Part shown: positions 11,743 to 20,313 of the stretch, one piece after another
Position numbering within the stretch: position 1 is the stretch's first letter
How the letters are laid out: each line of letters opens with the position of its first letter
From: Sphingomonas sp. BK580
GTDB taxonomy: Bacteria; Pseudomonadota; Alphaproteobacteria; Sphingomonadales; Sphingomonadaceae
DNA: 64,000 bases
NCBI RefSeq assembly: GCF_014194975.1
Contig: NZ_JACIAY010000003.1
Coordinates: 186,001 to 250,000, forward strand
Reading direction: 5' to 3'
Notes under the pieces: model-generated
The model's database searches: none
Seen by the model: only the letters and a program-made list of their open reading frames with translations
What the model was told of the DNA's origin: nothing
Made by a program: the position numbers and the translations under genes

Positions 11743-12098
11743 TGGCGGACGAGCGACCGATGCTGGCCTATAAGGTCCTCACCGGCGAGCAGATCGCTGC
11801 GCTGGAGCGTGACGCGCGGTTCGACGGGGCGCCGGTCGATCTGGCGGACGGTTACGTCCACCTCTCGACCGCGGCGCAGCTCACCGCGACGGTGGACAAG
11901 CATTTCGCCGGTCAGGACGACCTCCACGTCGCCGCGGTCGACCTCGTCGCTTATGGCGACCGTGTGCGATGGGAGGCGGCCCGCGAGGGTCAGCTCTTCC
12001 CGCACCTCTACGAGCCGCTGCTGCTCGAGACGGTGATTGCCTATGGACCGCTGGAGCGGGGCGACGACGGCACGGTGAAGCTGCCCGTGGCGGGGTGA
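11742..12098 (+). CDS. DUF952 domain-containing protein
   Basis: A 118-residue cytoplasmic protein of the DUF952 family. The signatures AYKVLTGEQIAAL, DGYVHLSTAAQLTATVDKHF and LFPHLYEPL are typical. The fold is related to ADP-ribosyltransferase-like proteins, but no activity is established. It is placed directly behind gyrA with a 1-nt overlap (TGATG), so it is co-transcribed. The start ATG is 11742; a GTG one codon earlier is in frame but less likely. Confidence 0.85.
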
Positions 12099-12134
12099 GG
12101 CGGGCGGAGGACGACGTGGTCGCCTACGACCTTC

Positions 12135-12313
12135 CGTCATGCCGGACTTGATCCGGCATCTCTGCCGCCACGGGTGACGAGGCTCGATGCGGTCGTCTCC
12201 CGTCGCCACCCGCGCTGCCGTCACCCCGGACTCGTTCCCGGGCCTACCATCCCGCGTCCTTGCCGGCCGTTGAGAAGGCGGTACGGTGGATCCCGATCAA
12301 GTCCGGCATGACG
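12135..12313. repeat. 179-bp intergenic element with 19-bp terminal inverted repeats
   Basis: CGTCATGCCGGACTTGATC at 12135-12153 is exactly the reverse complement of 12295-12313. The left end also folds on itself (ATGCCGGA-CTTGA-TCCGGCAT, 12139-12159). There is no open reading frame inside. The same end sequence recurs at 31762-31857 and in shortened forms at 18738 and 61248, so this is a dispersed family. Confidence 0.75.
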
Positions 12314-12334
12314 GGACCGAGGTGACGGTCGTGG

Positions 12335-12357
12335 TCGCGCGAGGCGTGCTCGCGCGA
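12335..12357. terminator. 9-bp GC hairpin between convergent genes
   Basis: TCGCGCGAG-GCGTG-CTCGCGCGA is a perfect 9-bp stem with a 5-nt loop. It lies between the ends of the DUF952 gene (plus) and the DUF488 gene (minus) and could end transcription from either side. It has no T-run. Confidence 0.4.
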
Positions 12358-12435
12358 ACGCGGCAGCCGGGCGATCAGCGTCGCACCCGTGCATCCTCGG
12401 CTCCTGCGCTCGCCGGAGCACGGCGCCGCCGCCTC

Positions 12436-12867
12436 TCACGCGTACAGGTCGACCACCTCGCGCCCCTCGCCCACCGCGGCCAGCAGCAGCGTGCGATGGC
12501 AGTGGCACGGGTCGCGCTCGAAGCACAGCAGCGCGCTCGGCCGCTCGTCGGCCAGCTCGAGCATCCGCGCCGCCGCCACCTGCGCCTCGGGCAGCGCGAG
12601 CTGCGCCTCGTAGACCGCGGTGAGCGTCGCCACGTCGCCCTTCTTGGCGGCGTCGCGCCCCGGCTTGGGCGTGCCTAGCGGCTTGAGGTGGACATAGTCG
12701 ATCCCGACCTCCTTCAGCGCCGCCGCGAGCGACGACTTGGAGAAGCCCGGCCGCCGCGACAGCGGCAGCGCCCGCACGTCGACCACGCGTCGCACGCCCG
12801 CCGCCGTCAGCGCGGCGAGGAAGGAGTCGACCGTCGCCCCCTCATAGCCGATGGTGTAGATCGTCAT
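12436..12867 (-). CDS. DUF488 family protein
   Basis: A 143-residue member of the DUF488 family. The opening [16 protein letters not shown], the [17 protein letters not shown] block and the C-terminal [11 protein letters not shown] motif are all conserved family features. The paired Cys/His in the last motif suggests metal binding, but no reaction is established. The start is the ATG at 12867. A TTG at 12897 would add ten residues that lie before the conserved beginning of the family. It is divergent from trmFO, about 60 nt away, so the two may share a control region. Confidence 0.88.
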   Translation of the reverse strand: MTIYTIGYEGATVDSFLAALTAAGVRRVVDVRALPLSRRPGFSKSSLAAALKEVGIDYVHLKPLGTPKPGRDAAKKGDVATLTAVYEAQLALPEAQVAAARMLELADERPSALLCFERDPCHCHRTLLLAAVGEGREVVDLYA

Positions 12868-12926
12868 CGCGGCACGCTGGGCGCGCGCACCTGACAAGGC
12901 AAGCGCGAGCCGCTATCGCGCACCCC

Positions 12927-14237
12927 ATGGAACATGACATTCACGTGATCGGCGGGGGACTTGCCGGCTCGGAGGCGGCGTGGCAGCTGGCCGAGGCGGG
13001 ATGGCGCGTCCGCCTCTCCGAGATGCGCGGCGGCGGCGACACCACCCCGGCGCACCACGGCGACTCGCTCGCCGAACTGGTCTGCTCGAACAGCTTCCGC
13101 TCCGACGACGCCGAGAGCAACGCGGTCGGCCTGCTCCACCAGGAGATGCGCGCGCTCGGCTCATTGATCCTTCGCGAGGGCGATCACCACCGCGTTCCCG
13201 CCGGCTCGGCGCTGGCGATGGACCGCGACGGCTTCTCCGCCGGCGTGACCGCCGCCCTGGAGGCGCACCCGAACGTGACGATCGTGCGCGAGCGCGTCGA
13301 CACGCTGCCCGATACGCCGGCGATCGTCGCCACCGGCCCGCTCACCGCTCCCGCGCTGTCGGAGCGGATCGCGGGCGAGACCGGCCGCGACGCGCTGGCC
13401 TTCTTCGACGCGATCGCGCCGATCGTCCACCGCGACTCGATCGACCTCGACACCGCCTGGTTCCAGAGCCGCTGGAACAAGGGTGACGGCACGGACTACA
13501 TCAACTGCCCGCTCGACAAGGACCAGTATCACGCCTTCGTCGACGCCCTGCTCGCCGGCGAGAAGAGCGAGTATCGCGAGTGGGAGAACGTGCCCTATTT
13601 CGAGGGCTGCATGCCGATCGAGGTCATGGCAGAGCGCGGGCGCGAAACACTGCGCTTCGGCCCGATGAAAGGCGTCGGGCTCGACGATCCGCGCACCGGG
13701 CGGTGGCCCTATGCCGCGGTGCAGCTCCGCCAGGACAACGCCCACGGGACCTTGTGGAACATCGTCGGCTTCCAGACCAAGCTCAAACATGCCGAGCAGG
13801 TACGGCTGTTCCGCACGATCCCAGGGCTGGAGAAGGCCGAGTTCGCGCGACTGGGCGGGCTGCACCGCAACACCTTCATCCGCTCGCCCGAGCTGCTCGA
13901 CCCGCAGCTGCGGCTGCGCTCGCGCCCGAACCTGCGCTTCGCCGGACAGATCACCGGCTGCGAGGGCTATGTCGAGAGCGCCGCGATCGGGTTGCTCGCA
14001 GGGCGTTTCGCCGCCGCCGAGCTGCGCGGTGAGGTGATGGCGCCACCGCCGGTCGAGACCGCCCTCGGTGCGCTGCTCGGCCATATCACCGGCGGCGCCG
14101 CGGCGGAGAGCTACCAGCCGATGAACGTCAACTTCGGCCTGTTCCCGCCCATCCCCGGGCGCACCAAGAAGGCGGATCGCAAGAAGCTGTACACCGATCG
14201 CGCGCGCGCCGCGCTGGCGGAGTGGATCGCGGCCTGA
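12927..14237 (+). CDS. trmFO: methylenetetrahydrofolate-tRNA-(uracil-5-)-methyltransferase
   Basis: FAD- and folate-dependent enzyme that makes m5U54 in the T loop of tRNA, using methylene-THF instead of SAM; 436 residues, normal for the family. An FAD-binding [15 protein letters not shown] lies at residues 9-23. The two catalytic cysteines are visible in [11 protein letters not shown] and [10 protein letters not shown], and the conserved [16 protein letters not shown] and C-terminal [12 protein letters not shown] blocks follow. The start ATG gives the expected flavin motif position. It was formerly called Gid. Confidence 0.96.
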   Translation: MEHDIHVIGGGLAGSEAAWQLAEAGWRVRLSEMRGGGDTTPAHHGDSLAELVCSNSFRSDDAESNAVGLLHQEMRALGSLILREGDHHRVPAGSALAMDRDGFSAGVTAALEAHPNVTIVRERVDTLPDTPAIVATGPLTAPALSERIAGETGRDALAFFDAIAPIVHRDSIDLDTAWFQSRWNKGDGTDYINCPLDKDQYHAFVDALLAGEKSEYREWENVPYFEGCMPIEVMAERGRETLRFGPMKGVGLDDPRTGRWPYAAVQLRQDNAHGTLWNIVGFQTKLKHAEQVRLFRTIPGLEKAEFARLGGLHRNTFIRSPELLDPQLRLRSRPNLRFAGQITGCEGYVESAAIGLLAGRFAAAELRGEVMAPPPVETALGALLGHITGGAAAESYQPMNVNFGLFPPIPGRTKKADRKKLYTDRARAALAEWIAA

Positions 14238-14282
14238 GCCGCGGCGGCGCGACGCAGGTCGACTGCGGGCGAGAGCGCGCGC

Positions 14283-14744
14283 TCAATCGTCGGCATGCGC
14301 CGGTTCGGGGCAGGGGCTCGCGCGCCGCTGCTTGCGTTTCGGCGCCGTCGCCGCGAACTCCTTCTCGTCGAGCGCGCCCGATCGGTCGCGATCGGCCGCG
14401 GCGAACCGGTCGACGGTGCGGGCCGCCCATTCGTCGAAGCTGAGCTTGCCGTCGCCGTCCCGGTCCAGTTTGGCGAAGGCTTTACGGCGCGGCTCGAGAT
14501 ATTCGGCGCGGGTGACCTTGCCGTCGCGGTCGCGATCGAACCGCTCGAAGCGCCGGTGCGCGCGCGTGACGTCGCTCGCCTCGGGCAGATCGGGTGCCGG
14601 TGCGGACGCCACCGATGTATCGCTCGGCCGCGCCGCCGGGGGAGCGCTGGTCGGCGCGCCCGAATGCGCCTGACCGCCGACGATCAGCCAGCCACCCGCC
14701 ACCAGCAGCAGGGCGGCCATGCCGCCCGCCAGATACCGCCACAT
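14283..14744 (-). CDS. EF-hand calcium-binding protein, membrane-anchored or secreted
   Basis: A 153-residue protein with an N-terminal hydrophobic segment (residues 5-24), either an uncleaved anchor or a signal peptide. An Ala/Pro/Ser-rich spacer and three EF-hand loops follow: DRDRDGKVTRAE, DRDGDGKLSFDE and DRDRSGALDEKE. All the metal-coordinating acidic positions (1, 3, 5, 12) are filled in the first two loops. The C-terminus is Lys/Arg-rich. It probably binds Ca2+ in the periplasm; partner and purpose are unknown. The gene is followed on the same strand by none, with trmFO convergent. Confidence 0.85.
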   Translation of the reverse strand: MWRYLAGGMAALLLVAGGWLIVGGQAHSGAPTSAPPAARPSDTSVASAPAPDLPEASDVTRAHRRFERFDRDRDGKVTRAEYLEPRRKAFAKLDRDGDGKLSFDEWAARTVDRFAAADRDRSGALDEKEFAATAPKRKQRRASPCPEPAHADD

Positions 14745-14810
14745 GCGTCATCTCCCCACCACGTGCGGCGAGGCTATCGGCCGCCCCCGAGCGTGTGCAA
14801 GCGTACGCCG

Positions 14811-15491
14811 CTATCGCCCCGAAAGGCGGTGCCAAAGCAGCCGCGCCGCGCGCGCCGGATGGCCCGCGGGCCGAGTCGGCGCGGTGAGATCGAGTCGCGC
14901 CAGCCATGCGAGCGCCCCCAGCGCGCGCGCGCGCGGCGGCCAGCGTCGGTCGAGCGCGCCCGACAATCGCGACCGCGCGGCGTCGCGCGCGGCGGCGGCG
15001 AGCACGGGATCGCTGAGGTGCCGCATCAGGTCAGCGAGCGCCCAGCCCTCCCCGGCCCGCGCGATCGTGTCGTCGGTCGGCGCCCCCAGCAGAGCCGCCG
15101 CCGCGCCGAAGAGCCCGCCGCCTCGCGCGCTCGCATGTGCCTCCAGCGCTGCGCTCGTCAGCGGCGTCTCGAGCAGGGCCTCCCAGCCCTCGACCTGCCG
15201 CGCCAGCTCGGCGCCCGGCACGCGCGCGACCACCGCGCCGCGCAGCGCGGCGAGCACCGGCTCGGCCGGAGCCGGCGCGCGGTCGAGCGCCTCCAGCGCC
15301 TCGTACCACCAGGTCAGCCGCATCTGCCCCACCAGCGGCTCGCGCGTGGTGCGGAGGATCGCGCCGAGCCGCTCGTCGAGCGCGAGCAGCGCGGCGAGGC
15401 CGTCGCGCGCGTCCGCGGGAGCGTAGCTGAGCGCCAGCGCGCGCTCCGTCGTCGCCCCGGGCAGCGTTCGCGAATTATCAACCTTGATCAC
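14811..15491 (-). CDS. squalene/phytoene synthase-like protein (NDUFAF6-type)
   Basis: A 226-residue all-helical protein of the squalene/phytoene synthase superfamily. The best-preserved block is REPLVGQMRLTWWYEALEAL, which corresponds to the RLQWWRDAL block of the family. It is shorter than true synthases (about 280-350 residues), and the two Asp-rich metal-binding motifs (DDxxD type) are not evident. That pattern resembles the non-catalytic NDUFAF6 group linked to complex I assembly; this is inference. The start is a GTG. It is divergent from the Tad-type operon. Confidence 0.7.
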   Translation of the reverse strand: MIKVDNSRTLPGATTERALALSYAPADARDGLAALLALDERLGAILRTTREPLVGQMRLTWWYEALEALDRAPAPAEPVLAALRGAVVARVPGAELARQVEGWEALLETPLTSAALEAHASARGGGLFGAAAALLGAPTDDTIARAGEGWALADLMRHLSDPVLAAAARDAARSRLSGALDRRWPPRARALGALAWLARLDLTAPTRPAGHPARAARLLWHRLSGR

Positions 15492-15543
15492 GCTAACGCT
15501 CGCCCCCCCTCGTTCGCGCCGCCCGCGGACCGGAAGGTATCAG

Positions 15544-17457
15544 ATGCGCAGCCATTCCCGCTTGTTCCCGTCGCTCCGCCCGCGCCTCGCGGCCCTGGTG
15601 CGTGACCGGCGCGGCTCGACGATCGGCATCATGGCCGCGGGGCTGATCGTCGGCATCGGCTCGCTCGGCAGTGCGATCGACGCCGGGCGCATGTACATCG
15701 TCAAGTCGCAGCTGCAAGCCGGCGTCGACGCCGCCGCGCTGGCCGGCGCGCGCGCCTTCGGCGTCACCGACACCAGCCCCAACAGCCGGACCAAGCAGGT
15801 CGACTCCTACTTTGACGGTAATTTTCCGCGCTCGCCCGCGTACATGGGCACCACCAACGTCACCGTCACGCCGACCTTCGCGGTGGTCAACGGCGTCAAC
15901 GTCACCACCGTCAACGCCGCGGCCACGCTCGACATGTCGTTCATGCGGTTGTTCGGCTTCAGCTCGGTGACGATGCGCGCGGTCGCCAAGGCCGAGCTGC
16001 AGCCACGCACGCTCGAGGTCATGGTGGTCATGGACAACACCGGCTCGATGAAAGACTATCTGTCGAACGGCAAGACACGCATCACCGCGCTCAAGGAAGC
16101 CGCCAACAGCTTCGTCGACATCCTCTTCCAGGGTGGCACGCAGCGCAAGGACCTCGCGCTCGGCTTCGTGCCCTATGACATCACCGTCAACGTCGGCAAC
16201 CTGCTGCTGGCGCGTCGGTCTGGCGCGGTGGCGCAGGTACAGGGGTTCAACACCGCCACGGAGGCGAGCAGCTACGGTTCGTGGCCGACCAACCCTTATT
16301 ACTGGAAGGGTTGCGTGATGAATGACACGACGGTGCGCGACCTCAGCGCAGACCGGACCGTGTCCGAGCCCGGCGCGTGGGACGTCACGCGCACGCTGCC
16401 GGGCGAGGGCGGCAACAACAAGCCCGTCATGCCCTATTTCATCCCGCCGATGTACGTGCCCGCGCTCGCCTCCAGCGCCGCGACCGCCGCGCAGAAAGCC
16501 AATAAGGCGGGGGACTTCTACAACATCTACTCTAGCGAGCCGAGCAACAATCTTTATCGGCTCGACACCACATCCTACGGCGACGCCGGCGGCGATTACC
16601 TGGCCAACAGCGCTGCCTACCGGTCGTGGCTGTACGATTACTATATCGGCCTCAACGATGGCGGCGCCACGAGCGACGATGACGTCATTCGGCTCGCGAA
16701 CCCCAAGGGTGGCTATTACGACCCGACCACCGGCGACCGCGCCTCGACCAACTGGTACGTCGATTGGAAGCGGATCCCCAACTATTACACCAAGTGGGCG
16801 TCGACGCCGGGTACCTCGAAGGTGAACCCGAACGGCGGCATCACCGACAATGGCTCGCAGAACACCACGCCGGGCAAGAGCCCCAACTGGCAGTGCCCGG
16901 AAGAGGCGATGCTGCCGCTCTACAACCGGCCCAAGACCGATTACACGAACTACATCCGCGATTCGAACGCCGCGATCTACCCGGCGAACGGCACGATCCA
17001 CCACGCCGGCCTGCTCTGGGCCTACCGGCTGCTGGTGCGGGACGACGTGTTCCTGCGCCCGCGACCGCTCGGCCTGACCGCGGAGAAGCCGCGCCGCGCG
17101 ATCGTGTTCATGACCGACGGCATCAACGAGGTCGGGCAGAACCAGAACGGCTATATCGATCGCACCTTCACCTGGTATGGTCGCTGGTCCGACAAGACGC
17201 TGTCGACGTCGGACGACCCGAACGTCGTCAAGACGCAGATGCTGCGGCGGTTCGCCAAGACGTGCGCGAATATCCAGCGCGAAGATAACGCCCCGCAGGT
17301 CTATATCATCGCGCTCGTGGCCAACAGCGCCGACATCAGCTCAGCGTTCGACGCCTGTGCACCCGGCCGCGTGTATCGCACCACCAACGCCACCCAGCTC
17401 AACGCCGCGTTCCAGAACGTCGCCGCCGAGCTCGTCGACCTCCACCTCACGCAATGA
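15544..17457 (+). CDS. TadG-like pilus assembly protein with vWA domain
   Basis: A 637-residue envelope protein. An N-terminal type IV-pilin-like region with one membrane helix (RRGSTIGIMAAGLIVGIGSL, then DAGRMYIVKSQLQAGVDAAA) is the TadE/TadG signature. It is followed by a von Willebrand A domain starting VMVVMDNTGSM, whose DxTxS-like motif gives a possible MIDAS metal site. A large Tyr/Asn/Gly-rich insertion sits in the vWA domain, and the C-terminal strand carries FMTDGINEVG. The start is the ATG at 15544 with GGAAGG upstream. It overlaps the next gene by 4 nt. Such proteins act with Flp/Tad pili or as surface adhesins. Confidence 0.88.
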   Translation: MRSHSRLFPSLRPRLAALVRDRRGSTIGIMAAGLIVGIGSLGSAIDAGRMYIVKSQLQAGVDAAALAGARAFGVTDTSPNSRTKQVDSYFDGNFPRSPAYMGTTNVTVTPTFAVVNGVNVTTVNAAATLDMSFMRLFGFSSVTMRAVAKAELQPRTLEVMVVMDNTGSMKDYLSNGKTRITALKEAANSFVDILFQGGTQRKDLALGFVPYDITVNVGNLLLARRSGAVAQVQGFNTATEASSYGSWPTNPYYWKGCVMNDTTVRDLSADRTVSEPGAWDVTRTLPGEGGNNKPVMPYFIPPMYVPALASSAATAAQKANKAGDFYNIYSSEPSNNLYRLDTTSYGDAGGDYLANSAAYRSWLYDYYIGLNDGGATSDDDVIRLANPKGGYYDPTTGDRASTNWYVDWKRIPNYYTKWASTPGTSKVNPNGGITDNGSQNTTPGKSPNWQCPEEAMLPLYNRPKTDYTNYIRDSNAAIYPANGTIHHAGLLWAYRLLVRDDVFLRPRPLGLTAEKPRRAIVFMTDGINEVGQNQNGYIDRTFTWYGRWSDKTLSTSDDPNVVKTQMLRRFAKTCANIQREDNAPQVYIIALVANSADISSAFDACAPGRVYRTTNATQLNAAFQNVAAELVDLHLTQ

Positions 17458-18032
17458 TCCGCGCGATCTCCCTCCTCCGCGACCGCCGCGGCGCGACCGT
17501 GATCGAGTTCGCGCTGATCTTGCCCGCGGTGCTCAGTGCGGTGTGCGGCACGATCGAGCTCGGCCATATGCTGGTCGCGCGCATGGTGCTGGACGGCGCG
17601 GTCATCGAGGCGGCGCGGATCGCGACCGCGAGCGTCGACAACAGCCAGGCCGCGCGTGACGCGGTGATGCGCCAGAGCATCACCGCGGCGATGAGCGGCT
17701 TCCCGCTCGCCACCGGCCAGCAGATGTCGATCGACACGCGCGTGTTCGCCGACTTCAGCACGGCCTATCCCGAGGTCTACGCCGACGCCAACGGCAACGG
17801 CCGATACGACCTCGGCGAGACCTTCACCGATCGCAACAGGAACGGCAAATGGGATCCCGCTACCCCGATCACGGGCACGATGGGCGGGGCCGGCGACGTG
17901 CTGAGCATCACGGTGCGCTACCCCAAGAAGGTGCTGTTCGGCTTCCTCGGGACGCAGTGGGCGATGGGGTCGCTGGTCAATCTTTCCGCCACCACCGTGG
18001 TGCGCAACGAAGCCGTGAGCCGTACCTCGTGA
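17454..18032 (+). CDS. TadE-like minor pseudopilin with Ca-binding-type loops
   Basis: A 192-residue TadE-family protein. The N-terminal prepilin-like segment RRGATVIEFALILPAVLSA (residues 11-29) includes the conserved Glu and one membrane helix. Unusually, residues 111-134 contain two tandem loops, DANGNGRYDLGE and DRNRNGKWD, of the DxNxNG type seen in EF-hand and dockerin-like calcium sites. The rest is beta-rich and extracytoplasmic. It overlaps the TadG-like gene (ATGA) and the next TadE-like gene (GTGA), so the three are surely one transcript. Confidence 0.88.
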   Translation: MIRAISLLRDRRGATVIEFALILPAVLSAVCGTIELGHMLVARMVLDGAVIEAARIATASVDNSQAARDAVMRQSITAAMSGFPLATGQQMSIDTRVFADFSTAYPEVYADANGNGRYDLGETFTDRNRNGKWDPATPITGTMGGAGDVLSITVRYPKKVLFGFLGTQWAMGSLVNLSATTVVRNEAVSRTS

Positions 18033-18682
18033 CCGCTCGCGCGCTCCTCGCCCGTGTCGCGCGCGAGCGCCGCGGCATCGCCATGCTCGAGCTCGCGCTG
18101 GTGATGCCGCTGTTCCTCGGGTTCGTGCTCACCGGGCTTGAGTTCGCCAATTGGGTGATGGCGAACAATCGCGCGCAGCGGCTCGCCTCGATGACGGCGG
18201 ACCTGGTCGCGCAGAGCGGCGTCGGCTCGGTCGGCGCGAGCGAGAAGCAGATCTACGACCTGTTCAGCGCGATCGACATCACCGCCCAGCCCTTCGACCT
18301 GCGCAATCACGGCCGCGTGATCATCAGTAGCGTCAAGGGCACCGACGACGACGTCGACGGCGTGATCGAGAGACGCTTCCTGTGGCAGCGCTTCGACGGC
18401 AATTACGTCGCGGCGACGCCGCTGCTCGGCTGCGCGCAGACGAGCGCGCTCGCGAACCTGCCGGCAAGCCGCGCGCTGCCGCTCGACGAGATCCTGTTCC
18501 ACGTCCAAGTGACCTACGACTATCAGCCGCTGATCAGCCGCCGGCCGTTCGGCTGGCTCAATCTCGGCACCGCCATCACGCGCACCGCGACCTATCGCGC
18601 GCGCAGCACGCAGTTTCAGACGCCTTCGCCCGTCACGCAGTTCCCGGCGAAGAGCAAGTGCACGACAGCGGACGGATTGTAG
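18029..18682 (+). CDS. second TadE-like minor pseudopilin
   Basis: A 217-residue TadE-family protein starting with a GTG that overlaps the previous stop (GTGA). The N-terminal motif ERRGIAMLELALVMPLFLGF is the pseudopilin membrane helix with the conserved Glu. The extracytoplasmic part contains two cysteines (LLGCAQTS and SKCTTAD near the C-terminus) that could form a disulfide. No ATPase, prepilin peptidase or major Flp pilin gene is nearby in this window, so the three Tad-like genes are an isolated module whose partners must be elsewhere. Confidence 0.88.
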   Translation: MTARALLARVARERRGIAMLELALVMPLFLGFVLTGLEFANWVMANNRAQRLASMTADLVAQSGVGSVGASEKQIYDLFSAIDITAQPFDLRNHGRVIISSVKGTDDDVDGVIERRFLWQRFDGNYVAATPLLGCAQTSALANLPASRALPLDEILFHVQVTYDYQPLISRRPFGWLNLGTAITRTATYRARSTQFQTPSPVTQFPAKSKCTTADGL

Positions 18683-18737
18683 CGGGACCGGCCCTTTTCC
18701 GCTCCCGGCCGAACGGGAGGGAGCGGCCAACAACACC

Positions 18738-18766
18738 CATCATCCCGGACCCGGTCCGGGATGATG
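18738..18766. repeat. perfect 13-bp palindrome of the CATCATCCCGGAC family
   Basis: CATCATCCCGGAC (18738-18750), loop CCG, then its exact reverse complement (18754-18766). It sits 55 nt after the last Tad-like gene, between convergent genes, and could act as a bidirectional terminator. The arm sequence belongs to the same family as the ends of the elements at 12135 and 31762. Confidence 0.7.
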
Positions 18767-18830
18767 GAGTGCCGGACGGCAGCGATAGACCCAGGCGCCG
18801 CCGCGTCGTCCGCTATCCTGCGGGAGCGAT

Positions 18831-18861
18831 GCCCCTCCCCGCGGACGCCGAGGAGAGGGGC
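18831..18861. terminator. possible terminator after pdhB
   Basis: GCCCCTC (18831-18837) pairs with GAGGGGC (18855-18861) across a 17-nt loop, 9 nt beyond the pdhB stop on the minus strand. The loop is long and there is no T-run, so support is modest. Confidence 0.35.
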
Positions 18862-18869
18862 TGGCGCCG

Positions 18870-20312
18870 TTACTTCCGGTAGGTCACCTTCTTCACCGCG
18901 GCGACGATCTTGTCCGCGGAGATCAGCGCCAGCTTCTCGAGGTTGGCGGCATAGGGCAGCGGCACGTCCTCGTTGGTGACGCGCAGCACCGGCGCGTCGA
19001 GGTCGTCGAAGCCCTGCTCCATCACCACCGCGGCGATCTCCGACGCGATCGAGCAGGTCGGCCAGCCCTCTTCCACCACCACGAGGCGGTTGGTCTTCGC
19101 GAGGCTCTTGAGCACCGTCTGTGTGTCGAGCGGGCGCAGCGTGCGCAGGTCGATCACCTCGGCCTCGACGCCCTCGCTCGCCAGCTTCTCGGCGGCCTCG
19201 AGCGCGAGCCCGACGCCGATCGAGTAGCTCACGATCGTCACGTCCTTGCCCTGGCGCATCACGCGCGCCTTGCCGATCGGCAGCACCCAATCGTCCAGCT
19301 TGGGCACCTCGAACGAGCGACCGTACAGCAGCTCGTTCTCGAGGAACACGACCGGGTCCTGGCTGCGGATCGCCGCCTTGAGCAGGCCCTTGGCGTCGGC
19401 CGCGTCATAGGGAGCGATCACGATCAGGCCGGGAACGCTGGCGTACCACGGCCCGTAGTTCTGCGAATGCTGCGCGCCCACGCGGCTCGCCGCGCCGTTG
19501 GGACCGCGGAACACGATCGGGCAGCGCATCTGGCCGCCCGACATATAGTTGGTCTTGGCGGCCGAGTTGATGATATGGTCGATCGCCTGCATGGCGAAGT
19601 TGAACGTCATGAACTCGACGATCGGCTTGAGCCCGCCCATCGCCGCGCCGGTGCCGACGCCGGCGAAGCCATATTCGGTGATCGGCGTGTCGATCACGCG
19701 CTTGTCGCCGAACTCGTCGAGCAGGCCCTGAGTCACCTTATAGGCGCCCTGGTACTGCGCAACCTCCTCGCCCATCACGAACACGCGCGCGTCGGCGCGC
19801 ATCTCCTCGGCCATGGCGTCGCGCAGCGCCTCGCGGACGGTCTGCTTGACCATCTCGGTGCCCTCAGGGACCGCGGGATCGCTGACCTCGGACGTGTGCG
19901 CCGCGGCCTCGAACAGCTGACGCGCGCCGGTGTCGACCTTCTCCTGCGCAGGGTGCGCGGAATCCTCGACCGTGTCGGGCTTCTTCTGCTCGTCGGCCTG
20001 GGCGTCGCCGCGCGGCGAATCGTCCTTGGTCGCGGCGGCACCGGCCGAGTCCGCCGACCCCGCCTCCTCGCCCTCGCCGGCGAGCTGCAGGATCACCGTG
20101 CCGACCTTCACGCCGTCGGTGCCCTCCGCCACCAGGATCTTGGCGACGGTACCCTCGTCCACCGCCTCAAACTCCATCGTCGCCTTGTCTGTCTCGATCT
20201 CGGCCATGATGTCGCCGGACTTCACCGAGTCGCCTTCCTTGACGAGCCACTTGGCGAGCGTGCCCTCCTCCATCGTCGGGGACAGCGCCGGCATCTTGAT
20301 GTCGATCGCCAT
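18870..20312 (-). CDS. pdhB: pyruvate dehydrogenase E1 beta subunit with N-terminal lipoyl domain
   Basis: Beta subunit of the thiamine-diphosphate E1 component, 480 residues. Residues 1-80 form a complete lipoyl domain with the modified lysine in [10 protein letters not shown] (Lys43). An Ala/Asp/Glu-rich linker (about 80-140) leads to the transketolase-type E1-beta domain ([18 protein letters not shown], then [17 protein letters not shown]). The lipoyl fusion is a known trait of alphaproteobacterial PdhB. Together with PdhA it decarboxylates pyruvate for acetyl-CoA synthesis. It follows pdhA with a 1-nt gap. The E2/E3 genes are not in this window. Confidence 0.95.
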   Translation of the reverse strand: MAIDIKMPALSPTMEEGTLAKWLVKEGDSVKSGDIMAEIETDKATMEFEAVDEGTVAKILVAEGTDGVKVGTVILQLAGEGEEAGSADSAGAAATKDDSPRGDAQADEQKKPDTVEDSAHPAQEKVDTGARQLFEAAAHTSEVSDPAVPEGTEMVKQTVREALRDAMAEEMRADARVFVMGEEVAQYQGAYKVTQGLLDEFGDKRVIDTPITEYGFAGVGTGAAMGGLKPIVEFMTFNFAMQAIDHIINSAAKTNYMSGGQMRCPIVFRGPNGAASRVGAQHSQNYGPWYASVPGLIVIAPYDAADAKGLLKAAIRSQDPVVFLENELLYGRSFEVPKLDDWVLPIGKARVMRQGKDVTIVSYSIGVGLALEAAEKLASEGVEAEVIDLRTLRPLDTQTVLKSLAKTNRLVVVEEGWPTCSIASEIAAVVMEQGFDDLDAPVLRVTNEDVPLPYAANLEKLALISADKIVAAVKKVTYRK

Positions 20313-20313
20313 C

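Larger units (their letters stand above)
12099..12435. other. 337-nt gene-free region between convergent genes
   Basis: No credible gene on either strand. It holds a repeat element bounded by 19-bp inverted repeats (12135-12313) and a separate 9-bp hairpin (12335-12357). About 80 nt before the DUF488 stop show no further structure. Confidence 0.6.
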
